Both the position numbers and the translations under genes were made by a program. A DNA stretch of 64,000 nt from Rhabditophanes sp. KR3021 (Eukaryota; Nematoda; Chromadorea; Rhabditida; Alloionematidae). Of this stretch, positions 23,481 to 34,698 are shown piece after piece; position 1 is the stretch's first letter; the number at the start of each line of letters is the position of its first letter. The stretch covers positions 4,588,001 through 4,652,000 of the forward strand of contig CAUJLY010000001.1 of the NCBI GenBank assembly GCA_963281155.1. The letters are read 5' to 3'. The notes beneath the pieces were generated by a model, which was not told the DNA's origin, searched no databases, and was given only the letters and a program-made list of their open reading frames with translations.

Positions 23481-26434
23481 ATGAATTTAGTAAATATTAT
23501 CAGAAGCATCGTGGTTAACAAAAGACGAGAAAAGATTCGGAGGAGACGTGGAACATCGTGGATTGAAGATGTCCTCATTTATAGCTCCAGTTATGAATAC
23601 ACTATCTTGCGCCTCATCACAACACTTCCATTAAATTATATTTTTTGTAATTTATTGTACACTCTAGTATTGGGGAAGTTAAACTATTTGGATTTCAGTT
23701 TAAGCTATGGTTGGTGGTTTCAAAGCTTGCTGACTATCTCACTTATGATTTTCTTTGCCTTAAGTCCAACATTTAGATGCATCTTAGTAGTAGCCGGAAT
23801 AACAACGTTAGGAAGAAGTGGTATTGGGATTGTTTCATGGAAGATAATTGATAATATTATGGAAGGTAAAATATTTATTAAAGCCAAAAAATATTAATAT
23901 TTAAGATCATTAAATAGGAACTCTTTTAAGATCAATTGAGTAACTTCTCTGTTTCTTGTTGGACCTCATTTGGCTCCCAAAATCAAAAGACGGGCTTCCT
24001 GAGTCAGAGTTGCTTAATTGTCCACGAAGAGCATAAAGTAAGATTACTTCGACATTCTCGGCGATTTCTTTTGATATATACGTTTTTTTTATGACAATTA
24101 ACCCATTGCCCGTCTTAGTTACTTCGTGAAAGAATCGTTCTTTATCGCTAAAGGGATGTAGCCATTTAAGAGTAAAGTTAAAATCTGACCCATGCTCACA
24201 CGTTCTTCTATGAGTGTTGAAGCTCTCCCAATATAGCCTATTTCTTTTACAGCCAGATCAAAATTTAAAAATACGAATTCTTAAAGTACCATTGTTACAT
24301 TGTATCTTTTATTAATATAAAATGATAGTATTTATTTAATACTTTTATTACGAAGACATACACATTTTAAAAATACCAAATGTATTAATTAAAAATACTT
24401 ATCATTTATTCGATATTTTATTAATTATTGTTAAGGACCAATAGACAATATTCGACACAATTTTCAAGAAACAGCCCTCGCATTTACTTGTTTTGCATCA
24501 ATGCAAAAAAGCGTAACAGAAGAAAGGTTCAATTTAGCAGTAGGACCATTAGAGCATTTTTTGCAACAGAATATTGGTAGTTTATATTTTTATTTGATAT
24601 GACAACTTTATTTATAGCTAATGGTATTAAAGTTTCGAAGAAAATTATTTCCACCATTAGATTAGTGATTCAGCCATTCATGTCGGATTTAAAAGACGAA
24701 GACACAGAAGAAGACATATCTGCAAAGGGGCTTAAAAAATACGCTACTGATTTGGAAACTAGAGAAATGGCGAAAAATGGTATAACTAGTCATGTGGATG
24801 ATGCAAAAGGAGATGCATCTCAATCGGTGCTAAAATATTCTAAATTCCGCAACAAATTGACAAAAAAGTTACTTGTTCGCATTGAAGATCGGTGCATGGA
24901 AATGTTCAACTCAGTTTCTGCCAAATGTATCGGAGTCTTGGAAACAGTCAAGCAAACTTGTTATAGTAATTTATTTGACTTACTGGCTAAGCATGTCTGT
25001 CCGAAATTTGATCAAGAACAATACTGTACAATGTCAAAACAAAATGAAACTAGAAATACATGCCAATCTCTGATGAAAGGCAAATCCAATGAATTATTTC
25101 CTGAATCCATGGATGAAGAAATGGATAGTTTTAAAAATAGTACAAATACAATCACAGATGAGATCAATTTAAATGTACATTTAAAAAGATATGATTCAGA
25201 AAGAAAGTTAAATGTAAAATTAATGGGTCAGCTTTCAAATATGGTCCATAGTGAAGTTCATTACCTCCATCTGGCATTGAACAGTCTTAGGGAATTTCTT
25301 AATTTATGGGTGTTGCTTTTTGTGTTTGTAGTATTCGAAGATTCAATTATATTTTGCAGAAACTTCTTAACTGACGTTGAGTTTCAAAACTTTTATTTGA
25401 CAAAGTATTTTTGGAGAATTGACAAGAATAGAGAGCATCAACATAAGTCTACCTTATATCCATTATCAAATGCTGAAAAGAAGATAAACAAGGTGGGGAA
25501 TGTATTTGGTTGGCCTACCAAAAAGGAACGGGGTTCTATGAAATTGCCCCTAATATTATGGGTGACTCTAGTCAGTTTGGTAGTTGCAGCAATTTCCGTT
25601 GATCACTATTTTTATAGAGTTTTGAGTGTTGTAAGTTTCAATTTCTAAGGAATATTCTTTACTTGTCATCAATTTAAGGTCAATGATTACGGAAATTTCG
25701 TCTTTCGCAATGCCGGAGCCAACAAAATCTCCTTACAGATTAGAGGAGAAGGCATTTTTGTAGATTGGTTACGAGAAATATTAGAATTCAATTTTACAAG
25801 ATCTTCCAATACAACTATTAACGCCAAAGGTTGCAATAAACTACCGAATCCACCGAATTATTCTACATATAAGACAACCTTACTTATGCCACTTCTTTAT
25901 TTATTCGTATTCCATATTTTGTTAAATTACATGATTAAGAGAATAACAGTCGTTTTTGTTATGGGATACATGTTTAGGAAAAGACACAAGACCAGAATTA
26001 TTTATTTGTACAATAAGATTTTATATTCCCGGGAAAATAGTAGAAGAATGGCTAGAGCTAAAGTCAGATACGAGGCTAAAAGGCAATCAATGTATCATAA
26101 GGACAACGCTTTGATGTGGATGTTTAAGGATGGATTTGTCAAAACCAAAATTATCAACAAGTACTTTAAGTTGTACAGGTGTTTGTTATGTGACGTCAAA
26201 TATTCATTCGACCATATTATCATGTGCCTAAAATGTCCTGCGTCTTATTGCACAAAGTGTTTTGTTAATAATGAAAAGTGTTGTTATGCTTGCTATGCTC
26301 TTGAAGACAAAGTGAACAGTCTCAAAAGTCAAATTGAAAAGCCATTGAATTACAAGGAAAAAATAGACAGAATTAAAAATGCCATTAAAGGAGACAAGAG
26401 AGTATCGTTTATTATTGAGGAAAAAGCCCAGTAA
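23481..26434 (+). CDS. DC-STAMP domain protein, SPE-42/SPE-49/DCST-like
   Basis: Multi-pass sperm-membrane protein; DCST1/DCST2 and nematode SPE-42/SPE-49 are needed for sperm-egg interaction or fusion. Exons 23481-23865, 24436-24576, 24618-25630, 25679-26434; 764 residues. The start could also be an upstream in-frame ATG at 23427. About six TM segments occur: two or three near residues 40-125, one near 300, one near 400, one near 520. The block GPIDNIRHNFQETALAFTCF is typical of DC-STAMP proteins. The C-terminus has a C4C4 finger: CLLC, then CLKC, CTKC and CYAC, as reported for SPE-42. Its first intron (23866-24435) carries a minus-strand relic. Family call is strong; which of the paralogues is not decidable here. 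Confidence 0.9.
23866..24435 (-). pseudogene. intron-filling family S copy J (antisense in DCST gene)
   Basis: A 570-bp intron of a plus-strand host with its coding relic on the minus strand (about 24240 down to a stop at 23912-23910). The frame reads GSDFNFTLKWLHPFSDKERF, then KKTYISKEIAENVEVILL and NSDSGSPSF. This aligns with the relics in the FARSA intron ([23 protein letters not shown] in the shifted frame) and the ankyrin-gene intron (SKTIAKNVEAIL, NSDSRK in the shifted frame). The upstream part is missing. It shows that orientation follows the host rather than the chromosome. Confidence 0.75.
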
Positions 26435-26704
26435 GAAAATATTTTATTTAAACAAAACAATTGAAAGTAAAGGTAAAGGGCAATTATATAACATGAAGGT
26501 GTGTACAGCAAAAGAAATATGCATTTTTGAGATCAATTAAACATTCCAATAATTATATCACACCAGAACTCTAGTAATTATGTGAAAGTTAGAATTTCAA
26601 AGATTATTTTAAAATTTGGATAATTTTATAAACTTTCTTAATAAATTAATTAGATTGCTTAATGTTATTAGGAACAAATGTTTCTTTGATTCTCCTTAAT
26701 AAAG

Positions 26705-27373
26705 TTACGATACAATATATCCCGTTCGATTTTCTTGTAAAGGGCCGTGGAAGTTGTAATAATGAAGCATCAAATTTTCGGATTTTGTAAATTGCTTCTT
26801 ACAGCACTTGCAGGTGAATTTGGAGACAGGGTGAATGCTATTAAAATGGTCGTTTATTTCTTTAAGACCATTACCAATAAAAGCGCACTCGGGCATTGGG
26901 CATTCGAGTCCTTTATTGTCTTTGATATGTTTCATTCCATGTAAATTTAAAGCGTCACTTCTTTGAAATGTTTTCATACAAAAGTTGCATCTGTAGGACT
27001 TGCTGCCAATATGAAGTCTGTAGTGGCGTTGGCGAGAAGAAGCAGAGCCGAACATTTCACCACAATGGATGCATTTAAACATTTGATTGGGATCCTTCTA
27101 ACATGCAAGAAAGTATAAGCTATCACATAATTAATTTTAACTTACATTTAATTTATTATTGTTCACATCATCGAGGGTAATTTCTGCAAACTTGATTTCT
27201 TTTTCTATTTTTAAATCGACCTCTTCTTCGTCCTCACTACACCAATAACAAATATATTGCGACTCATGGTTTTGGATATATCTGTCTAACAAGTCTTCAG
27301 GATGAGTAGAAGAATGCACGCCAAGTAGCATTGGATCTGTAAAAGTCTCTCCGCAGGTGTAGCACGTAAACAT
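26705..27373 (-). CDS. C2H2 zinc-finger protein
   Basis: Probable nuclear DNA-binding protein, two exons (27373-27146 and 27097-26705), 206 residues. The start is the ATG just after a TTTTACAG acceptor. Finger 1 is CYTCGETF...HSSTH at residues ~4-24. An isolated CYWC follows and then an acidic linker. Three further classical fingers follow (CIHCGEMF...HYRLH; CNFCMKTF...HGMKH; CKCCKKQF...HYYNFH) with one variant finger of CPMPEC form between them. Linkers are not the canonical TGEKP, so a broad nucleic-acid-binding role is all that can be said. The specific factor is not recognised. Confidence 0.85.
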
Positions 27374-27777
27374 AGTAGTATCACTTCTTCTGTAAAATAT
27401 AAACAAAATTGGTGAATAAATCAAGCAAAATTGGTGAATAAATATAAACAAAATAGGTGAATCTCTTTATATAAAAGATATTAAGCAATCATTAAAATAG
27501 GTATTAGACACAAGCGAAACAATGCATGGACTTTGTATAATGGACTAGAGGGCGAGACATGCTAATATTCATTTTTTAATGACTATGACGATGAAACTAG
27601 GTTTTATTTATGTACGTTGTACCAGAGAATAAGGTATATGTCTGACTGGAATCCATTTGCAACTCGTCATTAGCGTGTAAAAAAGACGCTGTTCTTTTTT
27701 AATTAGCATAAAAACGATTTAGACACCTCTTTCGGAATAATATTTATTGATAAAAGCACACTTAATAAAATAACAAT
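27374..27777. other. short intergenic spacer with small tandem repeat
   Basis: Includes three imperfect copies of a ~20 bp unit AAACAAAATTGGTGAATAA at 27399-27462, directly upstream of the zinc-finger start. The remainder is AT-rich with the 3' end of the PAN/TSP1 gene; nothing else seen. Confidence 0.6.
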
Positions 27778-30700
27778 TTAACACACCTTGACGTATAGAT
27801 TCGAGGTACCATTAGTAAATGCACTTATTTGAGCTGCACTCAGTGGCTCCCACAGATAACAGTTTGGTGCATTTTTTTCAAAGCCCGGGGTCCCGTCAAA
27901 AGCCCAAGCTGAACAGGCTTGTGGCGAGAACATGGGATGATTCATGTTGCATAAGCTTTGACAGTGATCACTATCGATAGTATAATAGTATGTCTTAGAG
28001 CCATCTCCAGGTCCTGATGATCCTTTAACGTTCTGTCTTGTTAGTTTCCAAGTACACACATTTATTCCATTCCCGCCTGAACCACTACTCGTTCCATTCC
28101 CTGTGCCATCATCTTTACCTATCATTCATAACAAAGATAAAATAAGCATAAAAAACAAAATTACCTCCAAGCGCACATTTTAAATCTTGCATATAATATA
28201 ATGAGTCACTCACTTGCCTATAAAATGTAAATTTTAAGGAAACTTTATAACAAAGGTTTCTTTTTAAAAGAACATTTTTTGAATTTTGAATATTAGTTAC
28301 TTCCAAATTTATTCTCGTTATTGATGTTTTCATATTATTATGTAACTTGGAGCCCTTACTAATTGTTGCCTTTTTTAGTTGTTCATTCACTGAACTTAAA
28401 CTATGAAGGAAAGCGAGGTCAGAGGGGATGTAAAGACAAGCCTTCAAAGAAATAAAGAGGAAATGGCTGTGGTATTTGGAATGAGACAGCTGTCTTATAA
28501 AGCGACTGGAAAAGAAGCACCGGTTGTTGAAGAATAGTCATTTTATATAGGAAAAAAGATCTGCAAGTTAAGGGTGAGTTATGCACTTTAAATAATGAGT
28601 AATTGTTTTAGTTTCAGACCAGCCACAACAATCAAATTATCATTTTAGTTTGTTTCAAAAAGCCGATGTCTCAAGTTTAACTGAAGAAGTATTCTTTTCG
28701 ACTACTCAATGTTTAAGAAAGGAATTTTTTATGTAGGCAAATCAGGAAAGGATTGATCAACACTTTCGAAAGTTTGAACGTGTTTAAAGAACAGCGACTT
28801 GTGTCAGGGAGGGGTCAAAAATGTACAAGATCAGAATTCACTCCATCTAAAGCTTCCAGAACCTACCAAAGAACTAGCTAAAAATGTTGAGTTTATCTTA
28901 ATGGAAAGATTCAAAGGGCAGATCGCCAATTGTGACTCCGGCAAATGTATTATGCCTGACGTCTACCTTCTCAATTACGCTAATGCACGTGTAGTCACTG
29001 ATATTTTGACTGAAAAGATGTTCGATCCTAAGATGACAACTAATTGTAATAAAAAGATTTGATTTCCTCGTTTAACAAATTCTAATATCACTTACATAAC
29101 AGATCGATCTACTGTTCCAAACAAAAGACAAGACGTCTTAGGTCCAGCAGTTATGAATGCTTGGCATTGGAAATTTGTTTCAGCCTTACATCTCGCCATA
29201 CAAGATGGTTGATTCCCAACAGCTCTGAAATTCTTCGACGACGGTCTGGAGTTAGCATCGATATTCCTTATCTTACAACCAGTTTCAACGGCATTTGGAT
29301 TTAAGGTTGTTGTGGTAGGTACTGCCGTAGTGGGTGCTGAAGTAGTTGATGCGAGTGTCGTTACTCCAGAAATAGTAGTTCCACTTGTTGTTGGTTTGGA
29401 TGTTGAAAGAGAAGTACTGACTGTTGCGACAGTTGTTGTGGATAGTCCTGTTGCAGTGCAACTCTAAATATAATAATACAAATTAATTAATCAATACAAT
29501 ATTGACTTACTACTCCACATGGTTCTGTTTGTGTCTTTTCGGAATCTAAGCAGGGTACACCATCTGTTGATGCTTCAGCTAAGATTGTTCTTGTCTTGCT
29601 TCGGATTCCTCCACATGTTGCCGAACAAGTTCCAAATGCTGACCATTCTGAGTATTTGCAATTTACGGGGGGGCCTAAAACATTAATTTGATTCAGTTGT
29701 ATAAAGTAAATAGAGTCATACATTTAAACCTCCACGTAAGTAATTAAAAGAGATAAGAAAAAAGCAATATTTTTAAATGCTAATGTGTGGAATTTTCAAA
29801 TTTATGACTTCCTTTCTCAAAAAAGTAAAATACCTCGGCATTCTTTAGTCCACAAATTCATTTCTCCTGTTCCTTGAGCAGTTGGTACTACAGGATAAAG
29901 TGCACATTTAGACAAACCAGTGGGTTTGACAATGAAGGCATTGTAGGAAATGCCATTATACTGGTTAATACAAAATTGAAAACATGAATCTTGTGTAGTC
30001 AAGGCTGGAGATAAACTGGTTGCGACATTATCGTATCCAACATTTGTTTGATTAATTCTGAATTCGCAATAACCTACAGTAGGAGCAGTAGCATTATTGC
30101 ATACAGAAACATATAATTTATATTCTCCATTATCTGCAAAAAATTTTAAATATATATTATTCTGTTTATAAACATGTAAATTTTAAGAAACTATTTACAA
30201 AGGTTTCTTCTTAAAAGAACAATTTTTGATTTTTGCGTATTGTTTACTTTCAAATTTGTTGTTGCTAGTAATGTACTTAATAAGAATACAATCATGCTTT
30301 AATGAATGGGTATTTGTTCGTAAGAAAATAGAGTAGAATGGACAAAAGCAGAACACATCCAGTTCCAAGACTCCACCTCAAGCTACCAGTATCTACTAAA
30401 GAACTAGCTTAAAATTCAGAGTTTATCTTAATGGGAAGACTCAACATCAGATCACAATTGTGATTATGGCAAATGCTCGATGCCAGACGTCTGCTTGCTC
30501 AATAGTATCAATGCATACACAGTCGTTGACATATTGAGTGAGAAGATGTTTAAACTCAAGATGATAACCGATGAGGAATTTTAATAAAAATATTTTGACC
30601 CCCTCTTTTAATTTTAATACCTCTGAAAATTTGTTTTGTTACATCAACCTTATCAAACAAATAACAATCTCCAGTATATCCAGGCCATAAAAATGCAGTA

Positions 30701-30932
30701 CAAACGAATGAAGTTTCCGTATCACAAGCTGATTTACAATCGGTTGAACCGGGTATTACTTTTTTATTTGAATTTCCAAGTGGCTGTTGAACTGCTATTC
30801 CTTGTAAAATTGGCACATAATTGCCTTAAGAAGTTGATTTAGGTTTAAACTTTATATGAATAAAATATACTTACATGCTGACCAAACTTGTGGAATAGTA
30901 ATATAAAATAACACCAATATTAGTCCTCTCAT
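27778..30932 (-). CDS. secreted PAN/apple-TSP1 multidomain protein
   Basis: Extracellular adhesion-type protein of a kind common in nematodes. Exons 30932-30875, 30824-30621, 30133-29834, 29674-29511, 29463-29096, 28217-28165, 28118-27778; 495 residues. Order: signal peptide (MRGLILVLFYITIPQVWSA), PAN/apple domain 1 (STDCKSACDTE...FVCTAFLW...CYLFD), PAN 2 (QDSCFQFC...KCALYP), a thrombospondin type 1 repeat (YSEWSAFGTCSATCGG...PCGVSC), a Ser/Thr-rich mucin-like linker (TTTVATVSTSLSTSKP), PAN 3 (QPSCMARCKAETNFQCQAF), a short exon, a Gly/Ser linker and a last Cys-rich PAN-like domain ending LYVKVC. Two long introns (30134-30620, 28218-29095) are filled by antisense family S copies. Ligand unknown. 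Confidence 0.88.
28218..29095 (+). pseudogene. intron-filling family S copy C (antisense in PAN/TSP1 gene)
   Basis: An 878-bp intron that is almost wholly element. The conserved block TGTAAATTTTAAGGAAACT starts within 10 bp of the host 3' splice site, then GGTTTCTTTTTAAAAGAACA. A CCTTTTTTAG acceptor precedes TTGTTCATTCACTG and an ATG near 28403. Coding frames read M-R-Q-L-S-Y-K-A-T-G-K-E-A-P, then an internal intron, and the C-terminal frame 28799-29062 reads LKLPEPTKELAKNVEFILME, N-C-D-S-G-K-C-I-M-P-D-V-Y-L-L-N and T-D-I-L-T-E-K-M-F. An in-frame stop after P-V-V-E-E and frame changes show decay. The right end GATTTCCTCGTTTAAC is about 20 bp from the host donor. Confidence 0.8.
30134..30620 (+). 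pseudogene. intron-filling family S copy D (antisense in PAN/TSP1 gene)
   Basis: A shorter 487-bp intron with the same ends. It has TGTAAATTTTAAGAAACTA and AAAGGTTTCTTCTTAAAAGA at 30174-30220. The middle of the element is deleted, and the C-terminal coding part is broken by frameshifts: LKLPVSTKELA, then D-Y-G-K-C-S-M-P-D-V-C-L-L-N-S and V-D-I-L-S-E-K-M-F. The right end CCCTCTTTTAATTTTAATAC runs exactly into the host 5' splice site at 30620. An internal deletion derivative of the same family. Confidence 0.78.
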
Positions 30933-31892
30933 TCTTTATGTCACTTTGCTATTCCAAGTCAAGACTATTTGATGTAAAGTTTGTCAAATATATAAAATGT
31001 AGGATTTTGTTTTAATCCTTATAAATACAGATATTACAAGCGTTTTTTGGTTAATATAAAACTGAATAATGGTGCTAGTTTATGCTTGGAGATGTACAAA
31101 TAAGTATATATATTTGGAGGGTGGATATTTGTATAGGATTAAACTTTATTCGAGCTATGTGATTTAATCCATTTTTAAAACATATTTTTTATATATAAAA
31201 CAATATACATAGATCGAATAATTGTTCGATGAGTGTACCTAACCAAGGCTTACTTCAGATTATAGTTGATTTAACATATTATGTACGTCATTAACCGAAT
31301 ATGTTGTAATGATAACAGGAACCAACGTATTTCTAATGATAAAAAAAATGATAGTTTGTGGTTGAACTTTATTGTTTAATGATTAATTATCAAAATATTT
31401 ATTTCAAACAAATACCAAGTAATTGCAAAACAAATGTACATTAATAAATAAAGTTGAAAAATTAAAAAAGTATGGCTTTCTTTATGATGGGATTTTTTCA
31501 AACAATATCGCAATTAATTTCATCAAATTAAGTACAGATATTCAGAATTAATTTACAATTAGCTTATTTAAGATAATTAGTTGTTTGAAAATGTCAAATT
31601 TGACTCCTAACATGCCAAAATATGTATATTCTTTAAGTCCATCCTGCCCTCAAGTGCCCTTTATCTGGGAAAATTGATGTTTTTTGCTCACTTAACATCC
31701 AATTTGACAATATTACGATTTGAAGTTAAATTTTTATTTGAAAAGACCCAATAAATTACTCAAATTGAAAGAGTAAAAAAATTACATCAAGTAAATTAGT
31801 TTAGAATAAATTGGCTTATTGGTGGCACGAGATTATTATATATTTTCTGAATCTACTAAGAAAATAATCACTGACATCTATTTTACTCAATA
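30933..31892. other. divergent intergenic region
   Basis: About 1 kb between the PAN/TSP1 gene (-) and chemoreceptor 1 (+). AT-rich promoter-type sequence. No ORF, RNA gene or clear repeat seen. Confidence 0.6.
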
Positions 31893-33136
31893 ATGTATAT
31901 ATGGCAAATTGGGTTAGTTAGCATATATTATTTGTATGGAATACCCTCAATCATAATGTTGATATTGACATTGATAATTCTAATTTTCAAAAATCAAAAA
32001 GAACTGACGACTTCCTATTTCAGATTGCAAATTCTTCTTTTAAGTATTGTATGTTTATTAAGCAGCTATTTATTTAAAATAATTTAGGATTTGCTTTCAT
32101 ACTTGAACTCAAATTTAACTAATAGATTGCCTAATCAAGGAGTCTTCGTGGAATTGTTCGAAAATTTGAAAAATACCGAATTCGACATCAGATTTATAAA
32201 TTTTTTTGCTTACTATCTAGTGTACGCCAGATATCTTGGGGTTTTATTCGAATCTACAAACCGCCTGAGTGCAATAACGCTTAGCTTTAGTCATGAAAAG
32301 GTAATTATCTTCAGTAAATTAAGTTATACTTTTTCCTGGAAATGATATTTAACATTATTTAGATTTGGATTTTATTGCTACCTATCAGCGTGACAGCAAC
32401 AATATTTTTACCATTTGTATTTGCCTTTGAATTTTTATGCAACAAAACAATTTATAGATATCTTTTTGATACTCCAGAGTTAGGCTTTAATATAACCGCA
32501 CGAGAAAACAACTGTAAATGGGTTTCAAAGGAGTTAATAGCAACAATATTATCATTTGGCACATCTCTTGTTTCTGCAATTCTTAATTTGATTTCATTGG
32601 GGTATTTGATTAGACATAAGGGTTTTTTTGCTTTGTTCAAATGCAACTCATCAAACAATCAATCTGAGTCAATTGCCAAAAGCAATAAAAAAGACAAAGC
32701 TGAACGTAATTTGCTTTACTGCACAGTAATATCGCTCTTATTAGGTATGTCCATCCATTTTTAAATTTACCATCGATAATCTATTCAAATCATTTTTAAT
32801 AAGTATACTAGCCGATCACTTACTTGACCTAAAGTATTTAAAAAAACATCAAATTGACCATTGTACTAATTAGCGTTTTTAGGAGTTATTTGGGGGCTTT
32901 CATCAAACTTACAATTGTATTTTTCGACCAACGGACTATGGACTGAATTTCGAGTTTCAACAATGTGTTTCTCTATTCTGTACGATTTGACATGCTTATC
33001 TAAAATTTGGATGTTATTTGCGTTTAGTGCCACAATCAGAAAAAATCTCATTCATTTAATTGTTCATCGTCAATTCATAGATAACAACAAAACTATCATC
33101 AATGTTACTCCAATGCTGGATATTAAAAATATTTAA
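31893..33136 (+). CDS. Srg/Srv-like seven-TM chemoreceptor 1
   Basis: Nematode-type serpentine receptor, likely in the membrane of sensory neurons. Exons 31893-32048, 32088-32300, 32363-32744, 32883-33136; 334 residues, the usual size. Seven hydrophobic segments are visible. Motifs shared with the next gene: SYFRLQ after TM1, DLLSYLNSNLTNRLPN, NRLSAITLSFSHEKIW (the position of DRY in other GPCRs), TPELGFNITARENNCKWV in an extracellular loop with Cys, and a YDLTCLSKIWML stretch in TM7. Receptor ligand cannot be inferred. It forms a tandem pair with the downstream receptor; protein lengths are equal but one intron position differs. Confidence 0.85.
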
Positions 33137-33604
33137 TTATTTTACGTTCAAAAATATGTTCATTCCAAATTTTGTTTTCATATAATCTAATTATTGTATA
33201 TTTTAGATATTATTCAATTAAATTTGATATGTTTTCTTCTTATCTAAAATTCTTAGAATGCGTTTACTAGAAGACATTTTTATAATATCTTTAAACTCGT
33301 AATAAATATAATAAAGAATTGTGACATTAACCCAAATGGAGTCATAAGTTATATTTTAAGTTATGAATTCTTATTATAAGTTATTACTAGATATTACAGG
33401 TGTTAGGGAACTAATATTTAATAAAAAATATTTAAAAAGTGCTAACTCATTTATTTTATAAAGACTTAACGAGTCACTGGAAAAGAAATTAAACTTTATT
33501 TTTGTGGTCTTGACTTTAAAAAGAACTTTTAATTAGATTAAGTCTGAACTTTATAAAGCTCGAAATTTTATTACAAACTGCCATTGGTGTCAGTATTAAT
33601 TAAG
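33137..33604. other. spacer between tandem chemoreceptor genes
   Basis: 468 bp of AT-rich sequence, probably 3' UTR of receptor 1 and promoter of receptor 2. Nothing else recognised. Confidence 0.6.
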
Positions 33605-34698
33605 ATGTATCCTATACAATTAGGATTAACAATATTGTTTTTTTCTTATGGAATTGTATCTGTTATATTAATTATTCTGACGCTTCTTCTGCTTCATAAA
33701 ACTAGAAATGACCCTGATATGAAGTCTTCTTATTTTCGACTACAATTTTTCTTGGGAATCATAGATTTGTTGGCATATCTAAATTCGAATTGTACAAATA
33801 GAATTCCAAATTATGGCCTAGCTCACCAATTTTTCGAACAACTTATGGATAATAAAGTGGATATCAGATTTTTCAATGCTCTCGCCTATTATTGCACATA
33901 TGCACAATATATTGGAGTGCTTTGTTTATGCGGTAACCGATTTAGCTCAATCATATCACCCTTCCGGCACGAGAGAGTACGTTTGCTGTTATAATTGTTA
34001 TTTCATATTGCTTTTAAGATTTGGACTTATTTATTGCCAATCTCATTAATACTTATGTTTGGAATCCCACTACTATTTTCATGGGCATTTTTATGTAATC
34101 CAACATATTACCGGCTTTTGTGGGAAGAACCCGAACTTGGTTTCAATTTATCAACAAAAGGAACTGAATGTAGTTGGGTGCCACGCCAAGTTATAACAGA
34201 ATCACTTTCATTTGGAGCATCTGGTGTTTCAGGAATGTTGAATCTCATATCTTTTGCTTGCTTAGCGAAAGAAAAAGGAATACTGTTTTTATTCCGGTGT
34301 GGATCAAAAAATGACAGCAAAAATAAAGAATATTCTGAACTAATGCGTGAACGTGCCCAGAGAAATCTTTTGATCAGTGCTTTTCTAACCTTTATCTTTG
34401 GAACTCTTTTTGGAATTTCCTCGGTAGGTCATATTGTTTTGTTTATGATTAATTATTATTCTTATTTTAGAAGTTAATTGTTTATTTTGCTGGTGAAAAA
34501 CAATTTACTCATTTACGGATTACAATAATGAGCTTATCTATTTTTTATGATTTAACTTGTTTATCAAAGGTTTGGATGTTGTTTTGGTCTTCTGCGGCCA
34601 TTAGAAAGGGTATCACCAATTGTATTCGTTATCGCAAGTTTCAGGTAAGAGAAGTCACTAATTCAACCAGAATTGTTGTTCTAACAAACAGAGTATAA
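33605..34698 (+). CDS. Srg/Srv-like seven-TM chemoreceptor 2
   Basis: Paralogue of the preceding gene. Exons 33605-33976, 34019-34423, 34471-34698; 334 residues. The start is set by alignment with receptor 1 (MYPIQLGLTILFFSYG against MYIWQIGLVSIYYLYG), not the upstream in-frame ATG at 33584. Shared landmarks: IDLLAYLNSNCTNRIPNYG, NRFSSIISPFRHERIW, EPELGFNLSTKGTECSWV, RERAQRNLL and YDLTCLSKVWML. It lacks the intron present between LLL and GVIWGLSS in receptor 1 and has one about ten codons later (after FGISS), so the intron has moved, been lost or been gained since duplication. The last codons run through a GTAAGA sequence that could be a donor; reading through gives a natural stop. Confidence 0.86.

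Noticed and set aside
24599..24617. ATG at 24599 as the start of a separate gene
   Set aside because: The frame continues from upstream exons through a clean splice, and the DC-STAMP block GPIDNIRHNFQ lies in those exons; a single gene explains all of it.
10760..30600. Family S copies as reverse-transcribed retrogenes or LINE/LTR elements
   Set aside because: No reverse transcriptase, integrase or poly-A tail was seen, and the copies keep an internal intron and upstream sequence.
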